From Cercospora beticola (Eukaryota > Ascomycota > Dothideomycetes > Mycosphaerellales > Mycosphaerellaceae): a stretch of 64,000 nucleotides of DNA. This document shows, piece by piece, positions 46,528 through 57,700 of this stretch. The stretch lies in the NCBI RefSeq assembly GCF_033473495.1, contig NC_088939.1, positions 372,001 to 436,000 of the forward strand, written 5' to 3'. Under the pieces are notes generated by a model, which was given only the letters and a program-made list of their open reading frames with translations, made no database searches and was not told the origin of the DNA. Every line of letters starts with the position of its first letter. The first letter of the stretch is position 1. The position numbers and the translations under genes are program-made.

Positions 46528-47299
46528 TCAGAGAATGACACAATGAGGGCTTTCTGTCTTGGCGCCTTTGACAGTAGTGGTTCGTGCAGCTCTTTTACTG
46601 ATGTCTTCAATTGCGGCCTCACAGAGCTCTCCAGTCAGTGCAGAGCATTCGGCGTACATGTCACATCGCATCTCCTGTGCAATGCGTAGTGCTTCTTGGG
46701 GGTAGACGAATGTGCGTCCATTCAATAGGGCATCATCCCCATCGGCTTCGTCATCCTCATGACTCGGAGCAGGTCTACGGATCGTGCCTCCGTAATCATC
46801 CTGACTGCGTACATCTCGTTTCAGACCCAGAACAACCACGGGTAAAGACTCATCGTAATTGAAATGCGTCTCGACTTGGTGCTTCCAGGTGGTGTGCAGG
46901 GATGTCAGTGTTTTGGGGTCAGCGATGGAGTAGCAGAGGATGATCATGGCTGGTCGTAGGAGGGTGTAATTCTCTGGAGATGCAGTGTCGTAAAACTCGA
47001 ATCGATAGGGCCTGTTGTACATGCGGATGTGGAAGGCGAAGGGCTGATCGAGGTCGCGCAGCTGTGGAAGCGGCCCTCGATAGGCATGGCCCTTTGTGAG
47101 ACGTCTTGCTCGGTCAGTCGAGGAGAGTGCAATGCCACGCTCAGGCAGGATATACCTACGAGATGAAGGTGGATTTGCCGACCCCGGAATCTCCCAACAG
47201 CAGGACTGGCACGACCGGGGCCTCGCTCATGGGGGTCATGGCATCGCGGATGGTTGCCTCTGTTGGGCCTCGGAGGGCCTCTGCTCTGATGGCTGCCAT
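46528..47299 (-). CDS. Atypical Rho-type small GTPase
   Basis: Exons 47299-47160 and 47104-46528 (donor GTAGGT, acceptor GAGCAAG) give 238 aa. The P-loop is GDSGVGKS and is followed by TFISRLTKGHAYRGPLPQLRDLDQPFAF. The G3 motif reads DTASPENY where Rho proteins have DTAGQE(D/E)Y, so the catalytic Gln is Pro and the Gly is Ser. The G4 site is LGLKRDVR (K-x-D kept) and G5 is ECSAL. It ends CVIL, a CAAX box for geranylgeranylation, so it should sit at a membrane. An acidic insert (SHEDDEADGDD) follows G4. Without the Gln it should hydrolyse GTP slowly or not at all, like Rnd-type GTPases. The family is clear; the cellular role is not. Confidence 0.82.
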
Positions 47300-47762
47300 G
47301 TTGAGTCGAGGAAGTCTATCTGGCGAGATGCAGGCACCGTGCTACGAATCAACGTGATGTGCTGGCGAGAACGCCACGCCACGTGCGGAGTGAGGTGCGC
47401 ATGTGAAGATCGGCGCGTCCACCATCAATGCCGATCGGCGCAGGGACTGCCGAAAAGTTTCGTCACTCCAAGCGGGCCGGCGACAGAGCGTTTGCGATTA
47501 TTCACCATGCCCACCGCGACGACGACGACAGCGCCCGACTGCCCTTCCGCCGGTCCGCCGCGACGCTCCCGCGAGCAAGCTGAGCTTGACCAGCGCACCC
47601 TCACCACGTGAAAGCGGGCAATCAATCGCCCAGATCGCCAGCTGCTGGTCCAGCACGCGACCGAGTCCAGCACCAACAGCAACCACTTCTCCACCCCTCG
47701 ATTGCCGACCTTGACCTCGCCGACTGAAGTATTGAGTGCCCTGGGGAGCACCAGAATCCGCC
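47300..47762. promoter_or_regulatory. Divergent promoter of the GTPase and PRPP synthetase genes
   Basis: 463 bp between divergent start codons; C-rich on the plus strand near the PRPP synthetase start. No TATA box seen. Confidence 0.5.
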
Positions 47763-49221
47763 ATGGTCCGCAATATCCTCCTCTTCTCGGGCTCGTCCCA
47801 CCCGCAGCTCGTCGACGGCATCTGCACCCACCTCGGCATCCCGCCGGCCAACATCGAGCTGTCCAAATTCAGCGTCGGCGAGACTCGTGTCGAAGTGGGA
47901 GAGAGTGTGCGTGGGAAAGATGTCTTCATTGTCCAGACGGCCTGCTCGCGCCCTCCGAGCCCGGATCACAAGGGAGCTACGAGTCTGAATGATGGCTTGA
48001 TGGAGCTGCTCATCACCATATCTGCGTGCAAGACCGCATCGGCCAAGCGCGTGACAGCTGTGCTTCCGCTCTTCCCATACAGCAGACAGAGCGACCTGCC
48101 ATACAATAAAGTCGGTGCTCCGCTTGCGAGAATGCCCACCAAGACCGACAGTGGAAAGTACACCTTCGAGTCCCGACCCACGACACCAGGACCCGGCCAA
48201 CGTCCACGTGACGAGCGGTTGGAGAGGCAGCTCAACGGCCTGAAGTTGAATGGAGAGCTGCATTTGCCACGGAGGAAGGATACGCTGGAGAGCAACCAGA
48301 GCGAAACATCCAACCACTCTGCTCCCACGAGCGCTGGAGGCCATTTCGGCACGAACGGTGTCACCTCTTCACCCGTCACTACTGCGCCCTCATTCAACAG
48401 GGAGGGTAGCGGAGCACAGCCGCCAGACTTCAAGCCTCAGAGAGGGTACAAGCAATGGGTCGCCCAGGCCGGCACTCTGATTGCAGATCTCTTGACATGT
48501 GCTGGTGCCGACCATGTCATCACCATGGATCTCCATGACCCGCAGTATCAAGGATTCTTCGATATTCCTGTCGACAATCTCTACGGTCGACACCTGCTTC
48601 GTCGCTACATCACCCACCAAATTCTGCCTCAGCATGGAGGTGTGGACGACTGTGTTATCGTCTCGCCAGACGCCGGTGGTGCGAAGCGAGCGACATCGAT
48701 CGCTGACAGCCTCGGAATGGATTTTGCCCTTATCCACAAGGAGCGCCGCAGCCCTCATGTGCCCAGCTCAACGGAGCCGCATCAACACTCGGCACTCTTG
48801 CTTGTCGGCAAAGTCAAGGACCGGGTGTGCATCTTGGTTGATGATCTGGCAGACACCTCAAATACCATCACCCGTGCCGCCAAGCTGCTGAAGAAGCAGG
48901 GTGCGAGCAAAGTTGTTGCCCTTGTCACGCATGGCGTGCTCAGTGGTGATGGTGTTGACAGGATCTTTCACTCTGGCCTGGACAAGGTCATCGTGACGAA
49001 CACAGTGCCTCAGGAGGAGCACGTGCGGAGGATCGAGGAACTTGCTGTGCAGTACGGACGACCACAGGATGCCAGGAAACTGGAGGTCCTGGAAGTCGCA
49101 GGTGTTTTTGCTGAGGTAGGTCGACACCCGTTCATACGGTGGCTATTACTAACAACATACGAAGGCAATTCGGAGAGTACACCACGGAGAGAGCATCAGC
49201 GTGCTATTCCAGTACGACTAG
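47763..49221 (+). CDS. Ribose-phosphate pyrophosphokinase (PRPP synthetase) with internal insertion
   Basis: Exons 47763-49115 and 49165-49221 give 469 aa; the small last exon restores the family C-terminus AIRRVHHGESISVLFQYD. The enzyme turns ribose 5-phosphate and ATP into PRPP for nucleotide, His and Trp synthesis. It shows the N-terminal strand NILLFSGSSHPQL, FSVGETRVEV, LPLFPYSRQSD, the flexible-loop/His region ITMDLHDPQYQGFFDIPVDNLYG (split here: ITMDLHDPQ then GFFDIPVDN), the ribose-5-phosphate loop and the PRPP-binding loop VCILVDDLADTSNT. Ordinary enzymes have about 320 residues. Here a Ser/Thr/Pro-rich insert of about 100 residues (about 125-225) sits after PYSRQSD, as in the non-homologous regions of yeast Prs1/Prs5. 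Start at 47763 rather than 47736 by homology. Confidence 0.93.
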
Positions 49222-52200
49222 CAGCCGCAGCCGGACAGCGCGCGTGGTGCTTGTCTCAACCATTTGCAGTCGACGTCCTCCAAGAAAGGTTGGGACTCGC
49301 TGCTGACAAGTCCAGATCTGCCCGGAATGAGTGGCATGGGTTTGCACTGATCAGGTTGCATTGGAAGTCTATTCTATCGTGATAGAAGGTGTTTGGGCGT
49401 GCAGAAGCACTTCAGTCATAGAAGTGGAACTGTATTGAGGCTCTGTAATGCATACCGGCATTCAAAAATCTGTCCATGGAGACGCCGTTGTGCCAAGCCT
49501 TATCTTATTCGAACATGTTGGTGATGCGTCTCTGATGACAGAAGCTTGTGCCAGATAGATTCAGGAGACAGTTTAAGATCCTGCTGAAAAATCCCGCATC
49601 AAATCTACGCTGCGCCGGCCACACTCTCCCAATGATTGCTGGCTGCACACACCTCAGTCTTTGAACGAAGCCATCAGACGCTCTGCTTCGAATTGCAAAT
49701 CCCATCATCATACTTTACCTCATGGTCTCTCAACTCACCTGGGGCCTGCGTGACTGTGGACCTGGCCAGCGAACACAACGGTAAGCCGTGACTTCACATA
49801 TATAGGTGTAATTTGTTTTCAGGACCATATGGGCTACAACTCATGGCCGTGTGGCGAGCTATGCAAGCCACTGCTAGTTCAGCTACAGATGTACTTCGCA
49901 GATCTCGACATAAAGTCGCCTTTGAGTGAACAACTCTTTTACCTTCGCCACTTTTGTGAGTTTCTGCCGCTGACATGCGGCGGAAAGATACGGATGCGTG
50001 ATATTTAGCGTGTCCTGCGATGAAGAACTGTAGTGTGCTTGAACCACAACGCTATGTGACGTCCACTTCACGTGAACGAAGGTCTGAGTCTTCGCGATCA
50101 TGCTTTGTGTTTTGCTTCATCGCGAACATGCTTAGTGCTGAAGATGCTCGAGCCTGATGTGTAGTTAGAAGCTTGTGCCTATCTGCAATGGAAAGTTCTT
50201 GAGCTCAGCGAGCGGTTTGAAATCACCATTGATAGGTTCCAGCAGTGTTTGATGGCTGTTCCCATTGGTATCCCGATCACACACGGGCAGCAATGGTCCA
50301 TCCTTTGACCTACTTCTTTTTGTGCACAGGACACTGCGCGGCTGTGCCACATGGAACAGCTACCAGTCAGGGAGACAACATGGCTGTGTCTAGTCTCTTG
50401 ATACGAAACACCTTCTCGCGACAGCTACGCTCTTCTATTGCTGCGCCTTCTTTTTCTTTTGGGCTTGCCCGTACTATGTCGGTGCGTTGATCGCAACACA
50501 CTGAATGAATGGATGTCCCATCTCTCTGTCTATCTGCATCCGCATCTAGGTGGCATTGAGCAGGCGCAGCCCTCGTTCTATGGTCTCAACCAATGCGAGC
50601 TGATCGGCACTTGATTGACGGCGATGATGTATTGGCCTCGTGGCCGCTGTGTGCTTCCGCGCACAACTCTTGCCCGTCGTTTAAGACAGCCTTCCCAACA
50701 GTCGAGGTGGTCAACGCAAACCTGGTGTGGCTGCGCTTGCGGAACTTTGCTGTACGATCGTGTGCATGATGACAATACTCCCGGCGAGTCAGCAAGAGGC
50801 GCGTGGAGAGGTCGTACGCTCGCGTGGTTCTGCTCGCAGCTCCTACAAATCAGTGGCCAACACCCTGCTACTCAGGCAGCTCGGGCGTGAGCATAGTTGT
50901 TGCGCAGTTGACAGAGCTCGCGGCCGCAGTTATTTTGCATTCAAGGGGCATGCTGGGCGATTATCGCGCTCGTGGAAGACGTCTGATATGTCCGACACGC
51001 AAGCGCTCGGACAAGTATGTCCATGGTGAGAGACTATCGCTCATGTAGCACTGTGTTTCTCCTTAGGTCTGCCTGACCTGTGATCTCACTCATGTGCTGC
51101 GTTTGTGCCTCGTCGTTGTAAATGCATCCGGTGCCTTGCCATGGCCAACAGGAATGACCTGGTTATTTCCAGCAGCCCTTTCGTGCGGCATGAAGATTTT
51201 CAACGAAGATTGTGCCATGAATGAGTTCTTGCGTCTGTCAAGCAAGTCTCTGGAGGCTGTGCGAGCGCTGTCGTCTTGCAACTTGTCTCCAACATCTTGC
51301 CTCGCCCCTCCTCCGTCTTGTGTGCCTCCCGGTAGAAGTAGCCAATGCCAGACAGCCGTGACTCTCGGTCGCGTTGGTTCGAGAGGCCGGTCGTGGCCTT
51401 AATCCGCCTTACGTGCAGTGTTTTAGCGGTCGTTTCGGTGCAGAGGTCGGTGCGGAGGTCTGTGTGGACTGCGGAATTGTCTGACGGCGCCCAAGCGTGG
51501 ACTACTGTCGTCGTCGTCGGGCTCCTCGTCAACTTAGCGTGGCTTGCGATTCCTGTAGCGGCGTTGACAGCTGGGTCGAGCGGCATGATTCGTTTCGGTG
51601 GACGGGCAAAAGGGCTGCGGTGATACCTGTCTGCATAGCAGTGGTTTTCGCTAGTGGTGGTGGAATTTGAGCAGACTCGGAGACTTTCTACTCTGCTCGC
51701 AAGGGTCGAAGTTCAAAGCCACGTTCCAGATCGCTACGAGCCAGTCGTACTCCTCGTCGCTCGTCCAGCCCGCGCCGTGCATGTAGTGATCAATCTGACG
51801 ATCCCTTGCCGCAGTCACTCCCCTTTTGCGGAGTTGCCACATCAAGGAACGGTGCCTTACCTACTCTTCGCGTCGAATGTGCCTTTGTCATCGTGGTTGT
51901 GTGCCAGAATGGAGGCTTGGCGCAAGTCGGTGGTCACAAATTCCATTGCAACGCCAACGTCCAGCCCGACAGTTTCGCCACACCATCAAAACACAATGGA
52001 AAATTCCATTGAGCATACGAGGAAGGTGGTGAAACTTTTCTGATGCCCCTCAAATTGTGTTTGCATGTTCAGAAGGCTGTGTTGTGTTGCAATGGCGGTC
52101 GAGGCAAAAAGATGTCGCGTTCGAACCCCTGGATTCGAAACACCACCCAGAATTGAACCGTGAACCAGCAAAAAAATGAGCTGATGCGACGCGCGCTTTG

Positions 52201-52980
52201 ATGTGTACTACACAGTGATGTTAGCGAGCTCCCCCAAGGCTATATAGACTATCTAGACTATATAGGCGGCGAGCTGGCAGGCGGTCTGGCAATGGCATGG
52301 GCATTGACAGCGAGTGATTGGTCCTACACGGTATGTTAGCTGACGGAAGGGATCTTTCTGAGCCCAAATATATACCTCAAAATCAGCCCAGCCCTACAAT
52401 CGGACATCTTCCGCAGCAGACCACCTAGACTTGTTTTGATGCCAGGACATTGCGATCTAGGTCCACCTCAGGCTCCGCTCGAAATATGGAGTGTTTTGAT
52501 CAATTGGTTGTTGAGATACAGGGTGTTGGGGCTGGCGTTGTGGTGGTCGTGATGAGCCGTCAAGCTCGGCGGGGGCAGCTTCAGCAGGGCAATACTGCGC
52601 CCGCCGTGCAATGATTCACTCCACCGTGGTATTCTGATGCCTACAAAGTTCCTCGCAAGATGGTCCACAACAACTAGACGACGGAGGCTGCGCTGAGGGG
52701 CAGTACTGCCATGGCCAGCACGACAAGGGATGGACACTCAAGCAGGACTACGCGCGCTGGAGCCGTAAGGTATGTAGCAGTAGAGCTGAGTCCACATGCT
52801 TCTGGGCGTCTCCAGGCACAGCGAGATGGCATAAAACATCAATGAATGCCAGCCACATAGACCATGAACTCCGTTGAAAGCAAGGCGAGCACATAGAGGG
52901 AGCGCTCAGTGACGACGGAGACCTCAGCGGCGGCGGCCCTGTAAAGCTCTTCCAAGCCACTTCGTGACGGCTCAGTAGAT
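49222..52980. other. Gene-free stretch of 3.8 kb
   Basis: No ORF here shows a family, a signal peptide or splice continuity. A TATA-rich near-palindrome (CTATATAG...CTATATAG) lies near 52241-52266. Composition is near that of the genic part, not AT-rich. It marks the start of the gene-poor right end. Confidence 0.45.
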
Positions 52981-52984
52981 TGCA

Positions 52985-53300
52985 GTGCCGCCCATTGCAT
53001 CAAGCACACAGCAGAGACATTCCAGTGCTGTCACGGTGGCCTTCCAACACCGCCCTCGAATCTGCAATAACCACGCCGGACTCGTCCTCGAACTGATCGA
53101 CTTGAGGACAACGCCGCGAGAGCTATCGATGGCTCTAGTCCGATTGACAGCAGATTCACTAGTCCAGCGCCTCCGTCGCATCAACGAGGACACAGCGCGG
53201 GCTCTCTAGTGCTTTCGCGGTAGTCTCCAAGTTCCATCCTCGAATTCGCAACGACCACGCCGCGTGCGCCCTCGAAACGATCCCACTGCGTGACCGCATT
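52985..53300. repeat. Two diverged copies of a ~184-bp tandem repeat
   Basis: The block from about 52991 (GCATCAAGCACACAGCAGAG...CCACGCCGGACTCGTCCTCGA) recurs from about 53171 (GCATCAACGAGGACACAGCG...CCACGCCGCGTGCGCCCTCGA) with roughly 70% matching bases by eye. A weak third copy of its beginning may lie near 53503, just before the ORF at 53531. Confidence 0.6.
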
Positions 53301-53530
53301 GCGTAGGCCCTCGAACGCACACGAACACACCACCACCTCACGATCGCGCGGTCTGATCAATCGGACGTTCCGGAAGAGTTTGGTACGCGGGACTGACTCA
53401 GACAGGCAATTGAGGGGGCGGCGACAGCAAACGAGGCCGCGGAACATACAAGAGGCGCGGATTCGTATCGGACACACCTTCATCACCGTGACATCGACAT
53501 TGCGAGGCACAGTGCGGGAGAGCTTAGACA

Positions 53531-54689
53531 ATGGCTGCCCCTTGGGAAACGAAAGGGCCGATTTACGAGTACTCTTTCTACGAGTGCAAGACCGGTCTCG
53601 CAACGCAGTGGGGTCCGTGGGGACACACGGATACTTCTGGACAGGATGGACCTGTGACCGAATTGCATGAGCATCTGTGTGCGGCGTTTGGCGCAGGGCG
53701 AATCTCTCAGATCACCTGGCATAAGGATCCAGCACCAGGATCGAGATTGAAGCCAAAGTCAGAGCCAGAGTTAGAATTAGAGTCAGATCCAGAGGACTAT
53801 TTCGAACCATCGAGAGACTGTCGGAGACGAACGCATCCACTCGACGAGCTCTACCCAAATCCAGCTAGTGTTCCGCTGAAAATTGGCAACGCCATCGTCT
53901 ACCTCCATGTCGACAAAGGAGCGACAACTACTTCGAGCTCAGACCAGAAAGCACGGGAGCATTTGCAACCGGGCAGCTCGGGAGGAGATCACGAATCGTC
54001 CACTGACAGCGCAGTGATTGAGGCGACTTCTCCAGCAGCTTCTTCTACCATAATTCCTCCAAATATCGAAAAGCCGAACAATACCCAGCCAAAGGCAACC
54101 CGGAAGAACGACAAGGGCAAAGGTCGTGCCATTGAGCAAGAGCAAGGAGAGGAGGAGGCACAGTTGGGAGCGACAAGCCACGCGACAAGCTCTGGGGTGG
54201 AGCCACCAACGGAGTCGTCTAGCATTGGCAGCAACAGGACAAGAGAGGGAGCCGCGCGTCTGGAACGCATTACAACGGCATCAGCAGCTTCAGCTCCTTC
54301 TCGTAAGGTTCCAAAGTCGGAAGAGCACAAACTCCAGTGGAACCAGGAGATGAAGCTCTGCCTGTGGGTCATGGAAGAGGCCTTCGGTACGCAGCTAGGA
54401 GACTGGGGACGGAAAGCGGATGTGTGGAATCAAGTCTTCATGTAACCAGCAGGTCTTCAAAGATGGCCAGATTCTCACAAGCAGCAGAAAGGCCTTTGAG
54501 AGGCAACTGAGGGCCCAGCTTTCCGAGCACGTGAAGGCCGAGAAAAAGTATCAAGCTCACAAGCCCGCGATCAAGCAATGGGTAGACATCAAAGCCATGG
54601 ACAAGCAAGGTGAGGGTTTCCGAGCCATGGAGCGGAAAGTTCAGGCTGCTATCGCTGCTCTGGACAAAGAGAGTGGTTGGACGCGCTAA
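53531..54689 (+). pseudogene. Hypothetical protein gene interrupted by a 19-bp frameshifting insertion
   Basis: The frame 53531-54445 begins MAAPWETKGPIYEYSFYECK and holds a Glu/Pro-rich and Ser/Thr-rich middle and a folded-looking end (LQWNQEMKLCLWVMEEAFG...WGRKADVWNQ). It then meets a stop. A second frame, reading VFKDGQILTSSRKAFERQL and a charged coiled coil to a stop at 54689, continues the protein if 19 bases (54434-54452) are skipped. The join would give about 379 aa. Skipping as an intron is unlikely, because 19 nt is far below the size of other introns here (45-60 nt). The gene is thus either recently broken or carries an assembly/sequencing error, or the shorter 304-aa product is made. 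No family is recognised; a fungal lineage-specific gene is likely. Confidence 0.5.
54434..54459. repeat. 19-bp insertion bounded by a 7-bp direct repeat
   Basis: GTCTTCA occurs at 54434-54440 and again at 54453-54459. Removing one copy plus the 12 bases between them restores the reading frame. The form fits slippage or small-scale end-joining. Confidence 0.75.
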
Positions 54690-55619
54690 ATGGCAAGACG
54701 GAGCAGAGAAGGCACCGCAGCATGGCTTAGAGCAGGCGCACAAGCAGTGAAGAGAGCAGCCGGGTAGGGATTCGCATGGGACATAGACGAAGGGGCCGGT
54801 GCGAGCAGTGGTTCGTCCTCGCGGATACCGCTCTTCCCTTTCCGTATTGAGTTGAAAAGCATCACGATTGACTGTGCCTCATCTCCGGTCTGATGTGATT
54901 GTGCGCGCTGACATGTACACTTTCCGAGTCGATCGTGATGTCTGTAGTCGGTTCGAGAAACCACTAGCGTAGGAAACGAGCACATTCATACCACGAGCAC
55001 TCTGTTGTATAGCTGCCATTCAAGCTCCGTGATCAGCATACGCGAAGCAGCCCATATATCAACGACATTTGGAAAGTATTTCCAGCGCTCCCTCGTAGCT
55101 CTGGCGTTCGCGTGCATTTATTTTGACCACGCTTCGACAGGTCGACCTGCATGGTTGCTTGGAGAACTGACCAGCGCGGCCGAGCAAGCTCGACGAGACC
55201 ACGAGCGCTCTGATGTACTACTGTCATAGCAGCTACGCAGGCCACCTGTGCGAACTTGACCTATATGTTGAAGTCTTGAAGAGAATTATGTTCGTAAGCG
55301 CTGCGCGTAGCCCTGGCGATGAAACGCCTTCGCTTCGCCCATGCCTTCATTCGCAGCGAGGGACGGGCAAGGTAGCGCCAGCGCCATAATGCTGTAGCTG
55401 TAGCCATAGGAGATGAGACACGTCTGTCGCTCTTCCACCAGCCTGCCGGTTGAAAGGTAGGCCGCTTGGATTGCACGGGCCTGTGGCTCTGTAAGCGCTG
55501 GTTGCGCAGCGCAGCACACTGCAATAGCGCCATGTTCGACGGTTCAGCCCAGCTCGTCCATACCATGGACAACGAGAGCATTCGAGCAATGCGAACGATG
55601 GAAGCACATCTCCACGACA
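54690..55619. other. Gene-free stretch
   Basis: No supported feature between the broken gene and the tandem-repeat array; short ORFs overlap on both strands. Confidence 0.45.
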
Positions 55620-56700
55620 TTCCTTTTGATCGCCGCCGTCACCGCAATCCCGTACCGCTTTACCCACGGGCACGATGAGGCAAGGCCTCCGCCATCATCG
55701 AAACCTCGTACCGCCACGACCACAGCCGCGCCGATCGAGAATGCCGCCGCCATCGTATCCAGGCACGGCCACGACCATGGCCAGGCCGACCGACGACTAC
55801 CGTCGCCGCAGAAATGCCGTACGGACGCGCTCACGGCAGCATTGTGGAGGAATCCCGCCATCACAGAAACCTCGTACAGCCACGACCACGGCTACGCCGA
55901 TCCACGAATGCCTCCGCCATCGTCTTGAGGTACAGCCGCGAACATGGCCAGGCCGATCGATCACTATCACCGCCGCAGAAATATGGCACGGCCGCGCTCA
56001 CGGCAGCGATTGGGAGGACTGCAGCCATCACAGAAACCTCGTACGGCCTCGCCTACAGCCATACCGGTCGATGAGTTCCCTGGCCAAAGAAACACCGTGC
56101 GGCCACGATCATGATCACGGCGATCGATCGCGTCCGCCGCAAAAAGGACCATCGGGTGCCCGCGCTCACGGCGGCGTTCGCGGCCGCGATGATGGACAAC
56201 TTCCAATACCACCGAGACGACCTCGCGGAGCTGCCGCTAGAGCCATAACGATCGCCAACTTCGACCGTCACCGAGACCTCGTATGGCCGCGGACACAGGA
56301 ATTACGAGCAACGACAGCCACCACCACCGAGACCTCGTAGCGCTCCGTCCATAACCATACCGATCGACGACTTCCACTACCATCGAGACCTCGTAGAGCC
56401 GCGCGCATAGCCACAACGATCGATTTGTAGGGCTGCGCTCACGAAAGCAACCATGGGCGGCTTCTAGCACCACCGAGACCTCTTCCAGCGGCGCACAAAG
56501 CCACAACAATCGACGACGACGACCGCCAAAGCCCTCGTAGAGCCACGCTCACGGCAGCAATCATGAACGACTTCCACCTACGCCGATACCTCGTGTGTTC
56601 ACGCCCACGGTCACGACGATCGCCGAATTACATCGCCACCGAGACCTCTTACGTCCACGTACGCAGCCATAACGATCGCCAAACTGCTCATCCTGTCTTC
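55620..56700. repeat. Degenerate ~55-bp tandem repeat array with ~166-bp higher-order units
   Basis: The marker GARACCTCGTA recurs at 55699, 55865, 56032, 56272, 56328, 56384, 56474, 56528 (diverged), 56584 and 56640. Spacings are 166 and 167 bp at first (three times about 55.5), then 56, 56, 90, 54, 56 and 56. A second marker, CCAYAACGATCG, recurs between them. Copies are well diverged and not AT-rich. Long open frames across the array, such as 55675-56340, are a by-product of the repeat and its high GC. Confidence 0.8.
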
Positions 56701-56789
56701 GGACGGCGAGTCTACGTCCTACAACCAGAACACGCCCATCGAAAGCAATACGACAACCGCTAGCTCCGAGACTATGGCTGAACCCATGG

Positions 56790-57700
56790 CGATCAGCGGC
56801 TTCCGCATCGTGTTCCTGATGGCAATACCAGGTCCCAGAACGGAACACTGCCTAGCAATAGCACGGCTGGAGCAGACACTAAGAGGCGGAGACGGGCGAC
56901 AAAGGCTTGGCAGAGGAAAAGAACCGCATGGTGATGATCATCAACACGATCATGGCGTACGCATATGGATACGGCCGGACGCAGCGTTGAGGATGGCCTG
57001 CCTGGGCACCATAGCCTCTGGAAGCGCCGCGAGTAGGCTATCCTAGTTCGCGCCGCGTGGACAGCGCATCAGCTCTTAGGAGCAATACATTCATCGCCGC
57101 AGGTAGTAGCAGTCGGGTGTGTCGAAGGCTCAGCGGACAACAACAATAGGGTGATTATTCACACGATGGATGCGTTCTTGTGTGGTCCATCCACGGCCAA
57201 TAAAACATCGATGAGAGCCTTCCGCAGCGTAGCTTTTGGCAGCGCCGGAGGTGGTACCGGTGCCAATGCGCGACCTACGGGCAGACAACCACTCCTTGAG
57301 AGCAATAACAAAGCCGGAAGAAGTAATGAGAGCCGACTGAATGAAAGGCTAAGTGGACAATGGCAGCACGAGGATCATCGGCCACAATGTTTGCGCATCC
57401 ATATGGCTACGACCACTGCCACAACGATCGGCGGCTTCCTCAGCCTAGCCTCTGGCGATGCTGCAGATGGTGGCAATGTCAGTGCGCGATTTGTAAATGC
57501 GCATGCAACACCAAACTTGCACCGGGTGTGACAAATCCGATGCACTGGAGGCTTTGTGGACCATCACAGCAGGATAGCCATCATTTACGAAGATGGCAGC
57601 CCTGTACGGCCACAGCCAACGCCAAAAAGACCGAAAAACCCAACATTGTGGCCTCCAGTGTTGCCGTAGATGGCAGCTGCTCGGGTTTGCATGTTTCATG
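56790..57700. repeat. ~212-bp tandem repeat array, four to five diverged copies
   Basis: The marker TAGCCTCTGG-like recurs at about 57012, 57230, 57446 and 57648 (spacings 218, 216, 202), with a weaker copy near 56806. A second marker with ATGGTGATxATCAxC recurs near 56932, 57146, 57358 and 57560. Inside the unit, GCCACAACGATCGGCGGCTTCC (57413-57434 region) resembles the core of the 55-bp array, so this array may be a tetramer-based derivative of the same repeat. Confidence 0.7.

Noticed and set aside
52105..52140. TTCGAA-containing stretch resembling a tRNA T-loop
   Set aside because: No acceptor stem, D-arm or anticodon arm can be folded around it.
55675..56340. 221-codon Arg/Pro/His-rich ORF
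   Set aside because: Lies wholly within the tandem repeat array; frame is not kept from unit to unit.
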